DNA of 64,000 nt, taken from contig JABSOI010000010.1 of the NCBI GenBank assembly GCA_013216015.1, positions 144,505 to 208,504 on the forward strand, in the 5' to 3' direction. Numbering within the stretch: position 1 is the first letter of the stretch; every line of letters starts with the position of its first letter. Under the pieces are notes generated by a model. The model searched no databases and was not told where the DNA came from. It worked only from the letters and a program-made list of their open reading frames with translations. The position numbers and the translations under genes were made by a program. Positions 63,462-64,000 of this stretch are shown here, in pieces. The stretch is from Alteromonadaceae bacterium (GTDB lineage: Bacteria > Pseudomonadota > Gammaproteobacteria > Enterobacterales > Alteromonadaceae).

Positions 63462-64000
63462 GCTATTTAATTAATATTTTCGATAGGTTTGTTTTGATTT
63501 TATCTATTTTGGCTTTTAGTGTTACAAGCTTGCTTTGATCACCTGTTAGCGCATCAAGGCAATCGTTCACAATTTATCAAAGGTGCCTCCCTCGGATGGT
63601 TCAGCGATATAACGCTATTGCCTTGCTTGTCTTACATCGATATTTGCTACTTTTCAACTTTCGATATCGTAATTATCGTAGCCATTCACTTTTGAGCCAC
63701 CTCCGCTTATAACGTAAAGTTATAAATGAAATTACTACTTTTTTAACTAATTAACACACTATTTTTCTGTGACCATTGAGTGGTTAATTATTTTCAAGGA
63801 AATTGCTTAACAATCTATGAGTTTTGCTGTAATACAAAGAGCGTGAATCCTCAGCTTGATGCTGAATCGAGTTTTACGTGGGTATCTATTTTATACCATT
63901 CGCATTAAATAAATGATCAATACTCAATGATTAGTGCATGGATGCACGTAAGTAGGATAACGCAGGAGCAGTTATCGAGGATAAATTGCCAATAGCACAG
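63462..64000. other. 539 bp without recognised feature
   Basis: No convincing reading frame on either strand. A 7-bp inverted pair TTATAAC / GTTATAA lies near 63710-63728. The last bases (AACGCAGGAG) resemble segments of the family B elements but no full end is visible before the window closes. Confidence 0.35.

Noticed and set aside
63462..64000. Integron attC site at the end of the window
   Set aside because: A short TTATAAC/GTTATAA pair is present, but the core sites do not match and no cassette-like gene order is seen.

Overview
The window reads as a chromosomal segment of a low-GC marine gammaproteobacterium of the Alteromonadales, most likely Colwelliaceae (Colwellia or Thalassotalea type). 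That placement is inferred from gene content: a 1616-residue NAD-glutamate dehydrogenase, a msrC-proQ-prc block, DUF2835, an NhaC antiporter, an AcnD/PrpF methylcitrate operon under a GntR regulator, and a DUF1302/DUF1329/YCF48/RND cluster. It also fits the AT-rich intergenic DNA. No rRNA, tRNA, CRISPR array, prophage or transposase gene was seen.

Layout. 0-9.8 kb: a truncated aldolase coupled to an aminotransferase, a secreted serine hydrolase, a LysR gene with a divergent secreted protein, a decayed gloC (ycbL-like) gene, an orphan exbD, ilvE, an OsmC-like gene and a broken antitoxin-like gene. 9.9-20.4 kb: an FGGY kinase, then a membrane fusion protein/ABC ATPase/MacB-like permease operon, a sigma-54-type response regulator, its histidine kinase and a small lipoprotein. 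Good -24/-12 promoters precede both the transporter operon and the lipoprotein, so this looks like one envelope-response circuit. 20.4-28 kb: truC, pyrD and the large NAD-glutamate dehydrogenase. 28-35.4 kb: an envelope cluster made of an outer-membrane DUF1302 protein, a periplasmic DUF1329 protein, a YCF48-like propeller and an RND permease. 35.6-44.7 kb: DUF2835, pepN, nhaC and the msrC-hypothetical-proQ-prc operon. 45-53 kb: LysR with a divergent CPBP protease, an unrecognised two-gene operon (a membrane protein with four evenly spaced cysteine pairs plus a coiled-coil partner), a MAPEG-family gene split by a MITE, and a TonB-dependent receptor. 53.5-61 kb: the methylcitrate (propionate) operon gntR-prpB-prpC-acnD-prpF with two matching operators upstream. 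61-64 kb: a graveyard of broken genes (LysE-type exporter, CadC-like regulator, TPR fragment, metallophosphoesterase).

The most striking non-genic feature is a set of non-autonomous elements. Five copies have ends beginning TACCCGT and sit between TA dinucleotides (MITE family A); two larger elements share the start and an inner motif of those ends (family B). Removing copies in silico restores the reading frames of a MAPEG gene and a LysE-type gene and the stop codon of an antitoxin-like gene. Two further dispersed repeats (a GGCTATGTC-ended palindromic element and a GTAGAAC/GCACATAAATGTGC repeat) and several short tandem repeats (12, 14, 15 and 49 bp) add to the repeat load.

All functions are from reading sequence by eye. 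No database search was run.
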